Assembly (NCBI GenBank): GCA_026003495.1
Contig: BPHK01000001.1
Location: forward strand, 1,004,579 to 1,068,578
Direction of reading: 5' to 3'
DNA from: Candidatus Kapaibacterium sp.
GTDB lineage: Bacteria; Bacteroidota; Ignavibacteria; Kapaibacteriales; NICIL-2
Length of the DNA stretch: 64,000 bases
The position numbers and the translations under genes are program-made. This document shows positions 18,274 to 27,167 of the stretch, piece by piece; positions within the stretch are counted from its first letter, which is position 1, and each line of letters opens with the position of its first letter. The notes below the pieces were generated by a model. The model was not told where the DNA came from. It made no database searches and saw only the letters and a program-made list of their open reading frames with translations.

Positions 18274-18960
18274 TTACCCATAACGAGGCTTGACCACATA
18301 TGGAATTGGGTCTTCGATACCGGCCAGCTGAAAGCCACGGAGCCGGAGTGCACAGGAGTCACACTCGCCGCACGCAATGTCGCTTCGGACGTAGCAGCTC
18401 CAACTGAGTTCGAAGGGAACGCCAAGCTCGACGCCACGGCGAACGATCTCGGCTTTTCGGTAGCCAATGACCGGGGTGAGGATAGTGATGTGTGTATCCG
18501 GCCTGGTGCCCAGCTCGATGACGCGTTCGAACGCGCTGAAGAACTCCCGTCGGCAATCGGGGTAGCCACTCGAATCTTCTTCGACTGCTCCAATACCAAT
18601 CGCGCTTGCTCCGAGTGCTTCTGCCCAGCTTGTCGCGATGGCGAGAATGTTCGCATTTCGGAAGGGAACGTAGCTCGATGGAATTCCCGTCCGGTCGAGA
18701 TTAGCACGCTCAACTTCGATGCTAGGATCGGTCAAGCTGCTGGCACCAATCGCAGCAAGATATGCGACATCAACGACAAGCCGCGTTTCAATTGCGTAGT
18801 GGTCGCAGATTGCGTGGAATGCTTCAAGTTCGCGCCGCTCGGTCCGCTGGCCGTAGTTGAAGTGCAACGCAGCAATGTCGTATCCTTTGGCGCGGATTTC
18901 GGCAAGCGTGACCAGCGAGTCCATTCCGCCGGAGAGTGCAACGACCGCGATCTTGCTCAT
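18274..18960 (-). CDS. queC: 7-cyano-7-deazaguanine synthase QueC (228 aa)
   Basis: It converts 7-carboxy-7-deazaguanine to preQ0 with ammonia and ATP, on the route to queuosine in tRNA. The PP-loop [12 protein letters not shown] lies at residues 10-21. The C-terminal zinc site has [21 protein letters not shown] near 190-210, the expected C-x(n)-CGxCxxC pattern. The length is normal. Its start overlaps the trmD stop by 4 nt. Pairing with trmD makes a small tRNA-modification operon (m1G37 and queuosine at position 34, both in the anticodon loop). Other queuosine genes (queD, queE, tgt) are not in the window. Confidence 0.94.
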   Translation of the reverse strand: MSKIAVVALSGGMDSLVTLAEIRAKGYDIAALHFNYGQRTERRELEAFHAICDHYAIETRLVVDVAYLAAIGASSLTDPSIEVERANLDRTGIPSSYVPFRNANILAIATSWAEALGASAIGIGAVEEDSSGYPDCRREFFSAFERVIELGTRPDTHITILTPVIGYRKAEIVRRGVELGVPFELSWSCYVRSDIACGECDSCALRLRGFQLAGIEDPIPYVVKPRYG

Positions 18961-19649
18961 TGCTCGGGATGGAGCGAGTTCAACAAATCAGGACGTCGTT
19001 CCTTTGTGCGTGCCAGTGCTTGCTCGTAGCGCCACCGGCGGATTGCTGCATGATCGCCGCTGCGGAGAATCGGGGGCACTTCCATACCTCGGAAGACTGC
19101 CGGTCGCGTATAGACCGGCGCCGAAAGCAAGCCATCCTGAAACGAGTCGTCCAGTGCGCTCTCTGCATCGCTCATAGCACCAGGCAGCAGGCGAACGACC
19201 GCATCCACAATGACAGCAGCGGCGAGTTCTCCACCACTGAGAACGTAGTCGCCGATAGAGAGCTCGCGTGTGACAAGTAGGTCCCGCACCCGCTGGTCAA
19301 CGCCTTTGTAGCGTCCAGCCAGCAGGATCAGGTTCTGTGCCAGCGAAAGTTCATTGGCGACTGCCTGCGTAAATCGCTCGCCATCGGGCGTAAGGTAGAT
19401 GACCTCGTCATAGCTGCGTTCGCGTTGGAGCGATTCGATGCACGCAAAGACAGGTTCGCACCGAATCACCATACCGGCGCCTCCACCGTACGGCTCGTCG
19501 TCAATGTGACCGTAGCGATTGTCGGCGTAGTCGTGGAGGTTGTGCAGGACGATCTCGACCAAGCCGCGTTCGCGCCCGCGGCCGACAATGCCGGTGGAGA
19601 TGCACGATTCGATTGCAGCAGGCAGTGGGCAGACGATATCAATGCGCAT
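18957..19649 (-). CDS. trmD: tRNA (guanine-37-N1)-methyltransferase TrmD (230 aa)
   Basis: SAM-dependent SPOUT methyltransferase that makes m1G37 to prevent frameshifting. Hallmarks are [14 protein letters not shown] (near residue 50), [15 protein letters not shown] (near 110; usually GRYEG), the SAM-knot segment [14 protein letters not shown], and the C-terminal [17 protein letters not shown] 19649 gives the usual N terminus ([15 protein letters not shown]). The open frame extends 36 codons upstream, but that part does not look like TrmD. It is cotranscribed with queC and divergent from lysS with 119 nt between start codons. I did not find a convincing TAnnTTTG box for it. Confidence 0.94.
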   Translation of the reverse strand: MRIDIVCPLPAAIESCISTGIVGRGRERGLVEIVLHNLHDYADNRYGHIDDEPYGGGAGMVIRCEPVFACIESLQRERSYDEVIYLTPDGERFTQAVANELSLAQNLILLAGRYKGVDQRVRDLLVTRELSIGDYVLSGGELAAAVIVDAVVRLLPGAMSDAESALDDSFQDGLLSAPVYTRPAVFRGMEVPPILRSGDHAAIRRWRYEQALARTKERRPDLLNSLHPEQ

Positions 19650-19730
19650 TGCAAATTCCTCGCACAACCAAGGAAACCCGCTGCCATTGACGAACAATGC
19701 ACGTGTGCATTGACCCTCGGAAGCGACTGG

Positions 19731-19738
19731 TATATTTG
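19731..19738 (+). promoter_or_regulatory. Putative -7 element (TATATTTG) for the lysS operon
   Basis: This matches TAnnTTTG, 30 nt before the lysS ATG at 19769. A TTG lies 18 nt upstream of the box (19710-19712), close to the -33 TTTG spacing known from Bacteroidota. Confidence 0.6.
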
Positions 19739-19768
19739 CAGCCCGTGTTATCACCATCGCACTCCTGG

Positions 19769-21298
19769 ATGCAGACGGAGTTTGCTAACGACCAGATCCG
19801 CCACCGCTACGAAGAGCTCCAGACCTTAGAATCGCGCGGTATCGAGCCATTCCCCTACAGCTACGATCGAACGCACAGCTCACAGCAGATCCTTGCGACG
19901 TTTCGAGACGATGACCCATCCTCGCTTGCGGATGTCTCCATCGCAGGGCGCATAATGGCGATCCGTCGGATGGGGAAGGCTACGTTCTTCCACATCCAAG
20001 ATGCCGAGGGCAAAATTCAGTGCTACATCAAAGCCGATGAATTGCCCGAGCAGTACGAGATCCTCCGATTGCTCGACCTTGGGGATATTGTCGGTGTGCG
20101 CGGCTTTGTATTCCGCACGCGGACTGGCGAGGTAACGGTACACTGCCAGCAATTGCACCTACTCTGCAAATCACTCCGGCCGCTGCCGGTTGTCAAAGAA
20201 GAGCGCGATGAGCACGGCAACGTTATCGTTCACGATGCATTCAGCGATAAAGAGCAACGCTACCGCCGGCGGTACATTGACCTCATCGTCAACCCTCACG
20301 TGCGGGAGACGTTCATTGTGCGTAGCCGCATGATCACCGCAATTCGGCGCTACTTCGACAGTCGCGGCTGGCTCGAGGTCGAAACCCCAATCCTCCAGCC
20401 ACTCTACGGCGGTGCCAGCGCACGTCCGTTTACGACGTACCTGAATGCGCTCGATATGCCACTGTACTTGCGCATCGCAGATGAACTTTATCTGAAGCGT
20501 CTCATCGTTGGGGGCTTCGAAGGGGTCTATGAAATCTCGAAGAATTTCCGCAACGAGGGCATTGATCGCATGCACAATCCGGAGTTCACCGCGCTCGAAA
20601 TCTACGTTGCCTACCGAGACTATCACTGGATGATGGACATGACTGAGGATTTGCTGGCCACGGTCACAGCTGAAGTGCGCGGCCAGTCTTCACTTTTGAG
20701 AGCCGATGGCTCAGAAATTCCGTTGCAGCGTCCGTTTCGACGCGTGCGTCTTCTCGATGCAATCGCCGAATCTGTTGGTCAGCCGATCAATGGTTGCTCG
20801 GAGCAAGAGCTTGCGATGCTTTGTAAGCGGTTCGATGTGGAGCTTCCGCCCTCGCCTTCGCGCGCGAAGATGATTGATGAGCTGTTCAGCAAACTTGTGC
20901 AGCCGCAGCTGGTGGAGCCAACATTCGTTACCGATTACCCCGTTGAAATGTCCCCGCTTGCCAAGCGCCACCGGAGCGAGCCATCGCTTGTTGAGCGATT
21001 TGAGCTTTTCATCGGTGGGATGGAAATTGCCAACGCCTTCAGTGAGCTCAACGACCCACGCGATCAGCGGCAGCGCTTTGAAGAGCAAGCACGTCTTCGA
21101 GCAGGTGGCGATGATGAAGCAATGGTGCTCGACGAAGACTTCCTGATGGCATTGGAAATTGGCATGCCACCGACAGCCGGCTTAGGCATTGGTATCGACC
21201 GACTGGCAATGCTCATGACGGGCGCTGCTTCGATTCGCGATGTCATCCTCTTTCCGCTCATGCGACCTGAACCACCACACCGTCCACTGGAGGAGTGA
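19769..21298 (+). CDS. lysS: Lysyl-tRNA synthetase, class II (509 aa)
   Basis: It charges tRNA-Lys. The N-terminal OB-fold covers about residues 50-150 ([20 protein letters not shown]). Class II motifs are seen: motif 1 around the [20 protein letters not shown] stretch, then [13 protein letters not shown], motif 2 [20 protein letters not shown], and motif 3 [15 protein letters not shown] near the C terminus. The length is standard. ATG 19769 is used because upstream codons lie before the promoter and read poorly; no Shine-Dalgarno is visible. It heads an operon with the M50 protease, murB and ATPase genes. Confidence 0.96.
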   Translation: MQTEFANDQIRHRYEELQTLESRGIEPFPYSYDRTHSSQQILATFRDDDPSSLADVSIAGRIMAIRRMGKATFFHIQDAEGKIQCYIKADELPEQYEILRLLDLGDIVGVRGFVFRTRTGEVTVHCQQLHLLCKSLRPLPVVKEERDEHGNVIVHDAFSDKEQRYRRRYIDLIVNPHVRETFIVRSRMITAIRRYFDSRGWLEVETPILQPLYGGASARPFTTYLNALDMPLYLRIADELYLKRLIVGGFEGVYEISKNFRNEGIDRMHNPEFTALEIYVAYRDYHWMMDMTEDLLATVTAEVRGQSSLLRADGSEIPLQRPFRRVRLLDAIAESVGQPINGCSEQELAMLCKRFDVELPPSPSRAKMIDELFSKLVQPQLVEPTFVTDYPVEMSPLAKRHRSEPSLVERFELFIGGMEIANAFSELNDPRDQRQRFEEQARLRAGGDDEAMVLDEDFLMALEIGMPPTAGLGIGIDRLAMLMTGAASIRDVILFPLMRPEPPHRPLEE

Positions 21299-22407
21299 TG
21301 GGGTACACACGCATTACACTCGAACCGGCTGTGCAAGTCCAGCTGCGGCAGCGTTACCTGCTCCACGCGGTTCTTTTTGTGTTGACGTTTCTTTCGACGC
21401 TCATGGCAGGCACAGCGTGGGCGGGTCGCGATTTTACCGCTGTCGAAAACTGGGGTGCTGGACTTACCTATGCTCTGCTCCTGATGCTGTTTATTTCAGC
21501 GCATGAGTTCGGCCACTACGTTGCTGCCCGCTACCACGGCATTGCAACGACGCTGCCATACTACATCCCGATGCCGCTGCCGTGGTTGATGCCATTCGGA
21601 ACACTCGGTGCAGTGATCCGAACGCGCTCGCCGATACGGTCCCGCCGTGCGCTCTTCGATATTGGGGTTGCTGGGCCGCTGGCTGGGTTTGTGGTCTGTC
21701 TTGCAATTCTAGCAGTCGGCTTTGCGACGCTCCCGGGCAAGGAGTATCTCTATGCTATCCATCCAGAGTATCGAACACTGCCGGAAATACCACGCTACGG
21801 CTTGACTTTCGGGGACACGCTCTTGTTCGCTCTGATGCGGTCGCTGCTCTCACCGCCTGACGCATTCATACCGCCGATGAACGAAGTTTATCATTACCCG
21901 TTTCTCTGCGTCGGGTGGTTTGGGCTTTTTGTCACAGCGCTCAACTTACTCCCGATTGGCCAGCTTGATGGCGGCCATGTCCTCTACGCAATGGTAGGGC
22001 AATTGCAGCATCGCATTGGTCGCTGGGTTGTGATTGCGATGGCACTTATTGGAGTTGGGCCACTGCTCGATGGGCTGCGGCTCCTGCTCCACGGCGACCA
22101 CCCCGATCGTTTCATGATTGTGCTGCAAGAGCTGCTTCTGCCGCCACTCGATTGGATCGCAACGAACGCTCCGTGGGCATTCGCAGGTTGGTCAGGATGG
22201 CTCTTCTGGGCAGTACTGGCACGCTTCCTCTTCGGCATCGCTCATCCACCACTCGATGATCCTCGCCCGCTGGATCGAACCCGAATGGCGGTTGGTCTCA
22301 TCGCGATGATTGTCTTTGTGCTCTCGATTGCACCGGCAGGGATTTATGATGTCCCGCGAGTTGATTCTGGTGGCATCATCGGTCTTGTTTTCAGCCAGAC
22401 TCCATGA
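21298..22407 (+). CDS. Site-2 protease (M50)-family membrane metalloprotease (369 aa)
   Basis: This intramembrane zinc protease has about seven membrane segments. The zinc motif HEFGH (in LFISAHEFGHYVAARYHG) lies near residue 65 and the second motif NLLPIGQLDGGHVLYA near 220, giving the third (Asp) ligand. There is no PDZ domain, unlike RseP; the layout is that of short M50 proteins. S2P enzymes cut membrane-bound substrates such as anti-sigma factors. The start codon overlaps the lysS stop (TGATG), with GGAGGAG four bases upstream, a clear Shine-Dalgarno at an internal operon gene. The substrate is unknown. Confidence 0.88.
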   Translation: MGYTRITLEPAVQVQLRQRYLLHAVLFVLTFLSTLMAGTAWAGRDFTAVENWGAGLTYALLLMLFISAHEFGHYVAARYHGIATTLPYYIPMPLPWLMPFGTLGAVIRTRSPIRSRRALFDIGVAGPLAGFVVCLAILAVGFATLPGKEYLYAIHPEYRTLPEIPRYGLTFGDTLLFALMRSLLSPPDAFIPPMNEVYHYPFLCVGWFGLFVTALNLLPIGQLDGGHVLYAMVGQLQHRIGRWVVIAMALIGVGPLLDGLRLLLHGDHPDRFMIVLQELLLPPLDWIATNAPWAFAGWSGWLFWAVLARFLFGIAHPPLDDPRPLDRTRMAVGLIAMIVFVLSIAPAGIYDVPRVDSGGIIGLVFSQTP

Positions 22408-23408
22408 GGTTCCAGCAGAACGTTGATCTCGGGCCGCTAACGACGTTTCGCACACGTGGTGCGGTCGCACAGCAGTTCTACTGGATCGAAAGCGAGCGCG
22501 ATGCCCGAGAGTTCGCTACTGCGGTGGTACCATCAGTCAGCGAGTGGCTCCTGCTTGGGGGAGGAAGCAACGTGTTGCCAACACGGACAATCGAAGTGGC
22601 AGCCTGTATGCAACTGCCCGGGCGTCGAGTGGTCGAAGAAGGACCAGACGCTGTCACTGTGCGTCTCGGGGCGGGAGAGCGATGGCATGCATGTGTCCAG
22701 TGGGCAGTCTCGCAAGGCTGGGCTGGAATTGAGGCGATGGCGCTGATTCCCGGCACTGTTGGCGCTGCACCAATCCAAAACATTGGCGCCTACGGACAGC
22801 AGCTCTCGGACGTCTGCCAGTGGGTCGAGGGCATTGAAATACCGAGCGGAGAGCTACGCACCCTCCCTGCTGATGAATGCCGCTTTGGCTACCGCGATTC
22901 AATCTTCAAACACGAATTGGCGAGCACGTTCATCATCACCGCCGTTGCCATTCGGTTGGTCAAGCGCCAGGAAGCAACCGTTGCGTATCCAGAACTTGCG
23001 CGCGCGCTCGACGGTATCGCAAGACCCACAATCAGCGATGTGTTCGAGTGTGTGGTGCGCTTACGCAAACGCAAGTTGCCTCCGCCGGACGTAGGGAGTG
23101 CGGGAAGCTTTTTCAAAAACCCCATCGTTCCAGTTCAGGTGGCAACCTCTCTTGCCGAACGTTATCCATCAATGCCGCAGTTTCCGTTCAACGGCGCGAT
23201 CAAGCTCTCGGCAGGATGGCTCATTGAGCAGTGTGGATTCAAAGGCGTCCGGCGCGGCGATGTCGGTGTCTATGACCGCCATGCACTGGTGCTCGTCAAC
23301 TGGGGGGCTGCACAAGGAACAGACGTCGTTCGTCTAGCTGCTGAAATCAAAGATGCCGTCCGAGCGCGGTTTGGCATCGAACTCGAAGAAGAAGTCATCA
23401 TCGTCTGA
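22404..23408 (+). CDS. murB: UDP-N-acetylenolpyruvoylglucosamine reductase MurB (334 aa)
   Basis: FAD/NADPH enzyme that reduces UDP-GlcNAc-enolpyruvate to UDP-MurNAc in peptidoglycan synthesis. The FAD-binding loop LLLGGGSNVLPTR lies near residue 50, IPGTVGAAPIQNIGAYGQ near 115-132 (the type I MurB sequence), FRYRDSIFK-like GYRDSIFKHEL near 165, and the catalytic region VGSAGSFFKNPIV near 230. It overlaps the protease gene by 4 nt (ATGA). The length agrees with type I MurB (E. coli type) rather than the shorter type II. Confidence 0.94.
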   Translation: MRFQQNVDLGPLTTFRTRGAVAQQFYWIESERDAREFATAVVPSVSEWLLLGGGSNVLPTRTIEVAACMQLPGRRVVEEGPDAVTVRLGAGERWHACVQWAVSQGWAGIEAMALIPGTVGAAPIQNIGAYGQQLSDVCQWVEGIEIPSGELRTLPADECRFGYRDSIFKHELASTFIITAVAIRLVKRQEATVAYPELARALDGIARPTISDVFECVVRLRKRKLPPPDVGSAGSFFKNPIVPVQVATSLAERYPSMPQFPFNGAIKLSAGWLIEQCGFKGVRRGDVGVYDRHALVLVNWGAAQGTDVVRLAAEIKDAVRARFGIELEEEVIIV

Positions 23409-23416
23409 GCGTGGCA

Positions 23417-24907
23417 ATGAAACCGACTATTTCGACGGTGGGCGAACTCAAAGCTCGCGGCTATCGCCCACAGTCTGTCAAAGAGGAAATTCGCTCCAAT
23501 CTCATCACGAAGGTTCGCAAGCGGGAGCAGCTTTTTCCGGGTATCATCGGCTTCGACGAAACGGTGATTCCGGAGCTTGTCAATGCACTCCTGGCGCGTC
23601 ATGATATTCTCCTGCTCGGCTTACGCGGCCAGGCGAAAACGCGCCTGGCGCGCGCACTTGTGCATCTGCTCGACGAATACATACCCATCGTCGCTGGCTC
23701 GGAAATCAACGACGATCCACTCCAACCGATTTCACGGTACGCGCGCGACCGTGTCGCAGCCGAAGGCGATGCGACACCGATCGAATGGATTCACCGCACC
23801 GAACGCTACGGAGAAAAGCTCGCAACACCGGATGTAACCGTTGCAGATTTGATCGGCGACATTGATCCGATCAAAGCTGCGGTGCGTCGCCTCTCATACT
23901 CGGACGAAGGGGCAATGCACTTCGGCATCATTCCACGCACCAACCGGGGAATTTTTGTCATCAACGAGTTGCCCGATCTTCAGCCACGTATCCAAGTAGC
24001 GCTCTTCAACATTCTGCAGGAACGCGATATTCAAATCCGCGGCTTTTCGGTGCGCTTGCCGCTCGATGTGCTGATGGTCTTTACCGCAAACCCAGAAGAT
24101 TACACCAGCCGCGGTCGCATCGTCACTCCGCTCAAAGATCGCATCGAATCGCAGATTCTCACGCACTACCCACGAACGATCGAGGATGCAGTCGCAATCA
24201 CACGCGAGAATGCATGGATCGAACGCGACCGTAACGTCGTCGTGCCACGCTTTGTGCAAGAGCTTGTCGAGATGGTCGGCTTTGTCGCACGGCAGAGCGA
24301 GTACGTGGATCAATCGTCGGGTGTATCGGCGCGAATGACGATTGCACTCATGGAGCTGCTGGTCTCTAATGCTGAACGGCGTGCGATCGTTACAGGAGAA
24401 AAAGTTGCGGCCGTCCGGATTGTGGACTTTCAACGGGCACTGCCAGCGATGACAGGAAAGCTCGAACTTGTGTTTGAAGGTGAGCAAGAAGGAGTAGTGA
24501 AAGTTGCAAAAGCGCTCGTTGGCAAAGCCACACGCGAGCTTTTCCTTCGGTATGCTCCCGATCCGCTGGCAAAGCTCCGCTCTGGTGAGCGGGATCCGTA
24601 CGCGCCGATTATTGCGTACTTCGAGCAGGGCAACACACTCGAACTCGACGATGAACTTCCACTTGACGAGTACTATGGGCGACTGGCGGCAGTGCCAGAA
24701 CTTGAAACGATCGCACGAACGTACATCGCTGCTGATACCGATGACCGTGCCGTCTGCGCAGTGGCAATGGAGTTCGTGCTTGAATCGCTCCACAACTGCT
24801 CCAAAATCGCTAAAGAAGAACGCATTGCTAGCGTTGCCTATAAGGATATGCTCGGTTCGCTTCTTCGGGGGAAACGCTTCGGGGAGGATATTGACGAAGG
24901 CAACTAG
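23417..24907 (+). CDS. MoxR/ChlI-like AAA+ ATPase (496 aa)
   Basis: The N-terminal ~70 residues precede an AAA+ core. Walker A is LLLGLRGQAKTRLARA (near residue 75), Walker B is GIFVINELPDLQPRIQVALF with Asn-Glu in place of the common Asp-Glu, and sensor 1 is MVFTANPEDYTSRG. The lid and C-terminal extension follow. The NELPDL form appears to be normal for this magnesium-chelatase-like subgroup. MoxR-type ATPases remodel or load metal into partner proteins and usually sit beside a VWA-domain gene. Here none follows; the next gene is convergent and unrelated. GTG 23411 is an alternative start. Confidence 0.82.
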   Translation: MKPTISTVGELKARGYRPQSVKEEIRSNLITKVRKREQLFPGIIGFDETVIPELVNALLARHDILLLGLRGQAKTRLARALVHLLDEYIPIVAGSEINDDPLQPISRYARDRVAAEGDATPIEWIHRTERYGEKLATPDVTVADLIGDIDPIKAAVRRLSYSDEGAMHFGIIPRTNRGIFVINELPDLQPRIQVALFNILQERDIQIRGFSVRLPLDVLMVFTANPEDYTSRGRIVTPLKDRIESQILTHYPRTIEDAVAITRENAWIERDRNVVVPRFVQELVEMVGFVARQSEYVDQSSGVSARMTIALMELLVSNAERRAIVTGEKVAAVRIVDFQRALPAMTGKLELVFEGEQEGVVKVAKALVGKATRELFLRYAPDPLAKLRSGERDPYAPIIAYFEQGNTLELDDELPLDEYYGRLAAVPELETIARTYIAADTDDRAVCAVAMEFVLESLHNCSKIAKEERIASVAYKDMLGSLLRGKRFGEDIDEGN

Positions 24908-26094
24908 TACCAGACAACGCTTCCGAAACTCACCGCAGATTTCGTCGGAAGGTCGTTCCACTGTCCGTAATCGAGCATAACGCCTTTGCCAGGAGCGAAG
25001 GCTTCCAGGAATGTCATCGCCGGAGGGAATCCGCAAATGCGCCGAGCGTCACCGCTGCGCGCAATCGTGGCAAAGAGCTGACTGCTAGTGCCGCGCGCGA
25101 TTGCATCGAGCACTTCGTAATCTTCAGCGCGGAGCTGGTCGAGCATCGGCGCGGCATCCCACGAATCACCGAACCGTCGGCCGATGTGCGCTAAGTCGCC
25201 GCTGACAAGGATGAGCGGCCGCCGTCCACTACTGTGGACAACATCTCTCAACGCTCGGCAAAACGCTGAAACTTTGGCATCAGTGGATGGGTGCGCAGAG
25301 CGATGGACAAAATCATGGAACGAGGTCACCAGTACCGGCAAGACAGTGTAGTCCCGATCGGGAAACAAGTGTTGGATGAACACATGATGAAGCTCTAGCG
25401 CATGTTCGGGTTGGTACGCAATGTCGTTGCTCGTCAGAGGCACTCCCACTTTCTTCCGCAGTTCTTCGACGAGCTCTCGATCGGTCTTGATTCGCCCAAG
25501 CGGCGTGACGAAATCTTTCGTTGTCAGCAAGAACCGATCCTGCCAGCCGTAGTGCGAGGTGCCGATGTGCACGATCAAATCGAACTCCGCCTGCCGCAGT
25601 GCATTGAACGGATAGGCGTAGTGCTCGCCTGCGACGCGGAAGTCAATATGAGGGATGAACGCAGCGTGTGCATGCTGTGGGTATGCGCGTGCTGGCGCTG
25701 ATTGGAGAAGCCGTTCCAAGTACTCATGCAGCGCAGCAGGCTCGGCGGGATAGACGCTTCCAGCGCACACTGCTTCGATAGTGTCTGCCTCCAGGAACTG
25801 CCGAGCTCGTGCAAAGAGCGGACTATCGAGCAAAAACTCTTCGTCGAGCCATTGCAGAAGGCGGCGAAACTGCGATGCACGAACACTCTGATCAAACTGG
25901 GAGCGAACGTGTTCGAGCAGGTCAGCAACGGTCAAGGTGCCATCGAGCAGCTCAAACAGTGCGGAAAATTCTGGCTCGAACTCGAGGTCTGGACGAACGT
26001 AGCCACAGGGATCCTCGAATCGGATCACGCCGCGACTGCTCTCGAAGACGATCTGGAGTTCTCGGCGGAGCGCTGGCCGTTCGGGGAGGTTCAC
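24904..26094 (-). CDS. MEMO-family protein (AmmeMemoRadiSam system protein B type) with PqqD-like N terminus (396 aa)
   Basis: Residues ~112-396 match the MEMO fold: AGSVYPAEPAALHEYLERL, the metal-site histidine motif FIPHIDFRVAGEHYAYPFNA, IVHIGTSHYG, and GDLAHIGRRFGD. MEMO is related to LigB-type dioxygenases; the bacterial role is unknown, often with AMMECR1 and radical-SAM partners, which are absent here. Residues ~25-100 look like a PqqD-type winged-helix recognition domain (LFELLDGTLTVADLLEHV then FRRLLQWLDEEFLLDSP). The start is GTG 26094, 6 nt after a small membrane-protein gene. It is the last gene of the arginase-dapD operon, and its 3' end overlaps the convergent ATPase gene by 4 nt. 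Confidence 0.85.
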   Translation of the reverse strand: MNLPERPALRRELQIVFESSRGVIRFEDPCGYVRPDLEFEPEFSALFELLDGTLTVADLLEHVRSQFDQSVRASQFRRLLQWLDEEFLLDSPLFARARQFLEADTIEAVCAGSVYPAEPAALHEYLERLLQSAPARAYPQHAHAAFIPHIDFRVAGEHYAYPFNALRQAEFDLIVHIGTSHYGWQDRFLLTTKDFVTPLGRIKTDRELVEELRKKVGVPLTSNDIAYQPEHALELHHVFIQHLFPDRDYTVLPVLVTSFHDFVHRSAHPSTDAKVSAFCRALRDVVHSSGRRPLILVSGDLAHIGRRFGDSWDAAPMLDQLRAEDYEVLDAIARGTSSQLFATIARSGDARRICGFPPAMTFLEAFAPGKGVMLDYGQWNDLPTKSAVSFGSVVWY

Positions 26095-26100
26095 CGCAGG

Positions 26101-26298
26101 TTAGAGCTTCCGTTCGACATGCCGCATGAACGCGTAGAAGCCAACACCGGCAAGAGCCGATAGTACTGCAGCGACGACGAACCAAAGTTCGACACCATCG
26201 CCCGCCGCAAATGCAGCAACGAGCATGACCGCTGCGGTAGCATAATGCGCGAGCGGTACGTACCGTCGGACTTTCGCAATGTTGCTGTGCAAGGACAT
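26101..26298 (-). CDS. Small membrane protein, two predicted helices (65 aa)
   Basis: Short basic N terminus (NIAKVRRYVPLAHYA) and two hydrophobic stretches, about residues 17-32 and 38-57, ending in a charged tail (RHVERKL). It lies 20 nt after dapD and 6 nt before the MEMO gene in the same direction, so it is very likely translated from that operon. I recognise no family. The spacing and the clean two-helix pattern are the evidence that it is real. Confidence 0.65.
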   Translation of the reverse strand: MSLHSNIAKVRRYVPLAHYATAAVMLVAAFAAGDGVELWFVVAAVLSALAGVGFYAFMRHVERKL

Positions 26299-26318
26299 GG
26301 AGACTCTGTCAAGGGTGA

Positions 26319-27167
26319 CTACAATCGGAGCGTGGCCTCAAGCGCGGTTTTCGCATCGGTTCGCTCATCGCGGTACTTGACGATCAGAGCGCATGACGCC
26401 TGAAGGCCATGTTCGATGCTGAAGGACGAATTGCCCAGCCGTCTGGTGCCCGGGACAACGACTGCACCCTCGGGGATTTCCAGCGGTTGCGAATCGCTTG
26501 CACGGAGGATCCGCTCATGGACTACGTCATAGACGGGGACCGACGCGGTAAGCATCACTCCAGCAGCGATAACTGCACGACGACGCACAAGTACGCCTTC
26601 GTAGATACCCACATTGCCACCGATGAAGGCATCGTCCTCGATGATGACTGGCTGTGCTTGAGCGGGTTCAAGAACGCCACCAATTTGTGCGGCGGCACTG
26701 ATGTGGACGCGTGCTCCGACTTGGGCGCACGTGCCGATGAGGGCGTGCGAATCCACCATCGTGCCTTCGCCGACGTACGCGCCGATGTTGATGTACATCG
26801 GCGGCATGCAGATGACACCAGGCGCAACATATGCCCCGCGCCGAATCGCCGAGCCACCGGGAACAAGCCGAACACGATCGTCGAGCGAGAGCCTCCGTGG
26901 TGGAAGGGTGTGCTTATCGAAAAACGTTTCGCCACTGTGCACAATTGGCGATAAAACGCCATGGCGGAACAGGAGCAAGATTCCGCGCTTGACCCATCCG
27001 TGGACGACCCAGTGGCCATCCTCTGGTGAGGCAGCACGTATGGAACCACGCTCGAGTGCGGAGAGAAATTGTTCGGCGAATGCCTCGATCGTTCCGTACG
27101 GGAGCGGCGTTGGGTGGCTATCGAGCGATTCGACGAGTGCGCGAAGCTCGCTTTCCTGAACGGTCAT
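26319..27167 (-). CDS. dapD: Tetrahydrodipicolinate N-succinyltransferase DapD (282 aa)
   Basis: It transfers succinyl from succinyl-CoA to tetrahydrodipicolinate in the succinylase branch of lysine/diaminopimelate synthesis. The match to E. coli DapD runs through the whole chain: WVVHGWVKRGILLLFR, RLVPGGSAIRRGAYVAPGV, MYINIGAYVGEGTMVDSHAL, IGGVLEPAQAQPVIIEDDAF, and left-handed beta-helix hexapeptide repeats in residues ~100-240. ATG 27167 gives the family length. It lies inside the 3' end of the arginase gene (50-nt overlap), suggesting coupling. Downstream are the small membrane-protein and MEMO genes. Confidence 0.93.
   Translation of the reverse strand: MTVQESELRALVESLDSHPTPLPYGTIEAFAEQFLSALERGSIRAASPEDGHWVVHGWVKRGILLLFRHGVLSPIVHSGETFFDKHTLPPRRLSLDDRVRLVPGGSAIRRGAYVAPGVICMPPMYINIGAYVGEGTMVDSHALIGTCAQVGARVHISAAAQIGGVLEPAQAQPVIIEDDAFIGGNVGIYEGVLVRRRAVIAAGVMLTASVPVYDVVHERILRASDSQPLEIPEGAVVVPGTRRLGNSSFSIEHGLQASCALIVKYRDERTDAKTALEATLRL

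Noticed and set aside
23894-25036. 380-codon minus-strand open frame across the ATPase gene end
   Set aside because: It is antisense to Walker B and sensor regions and reads as non-protein.
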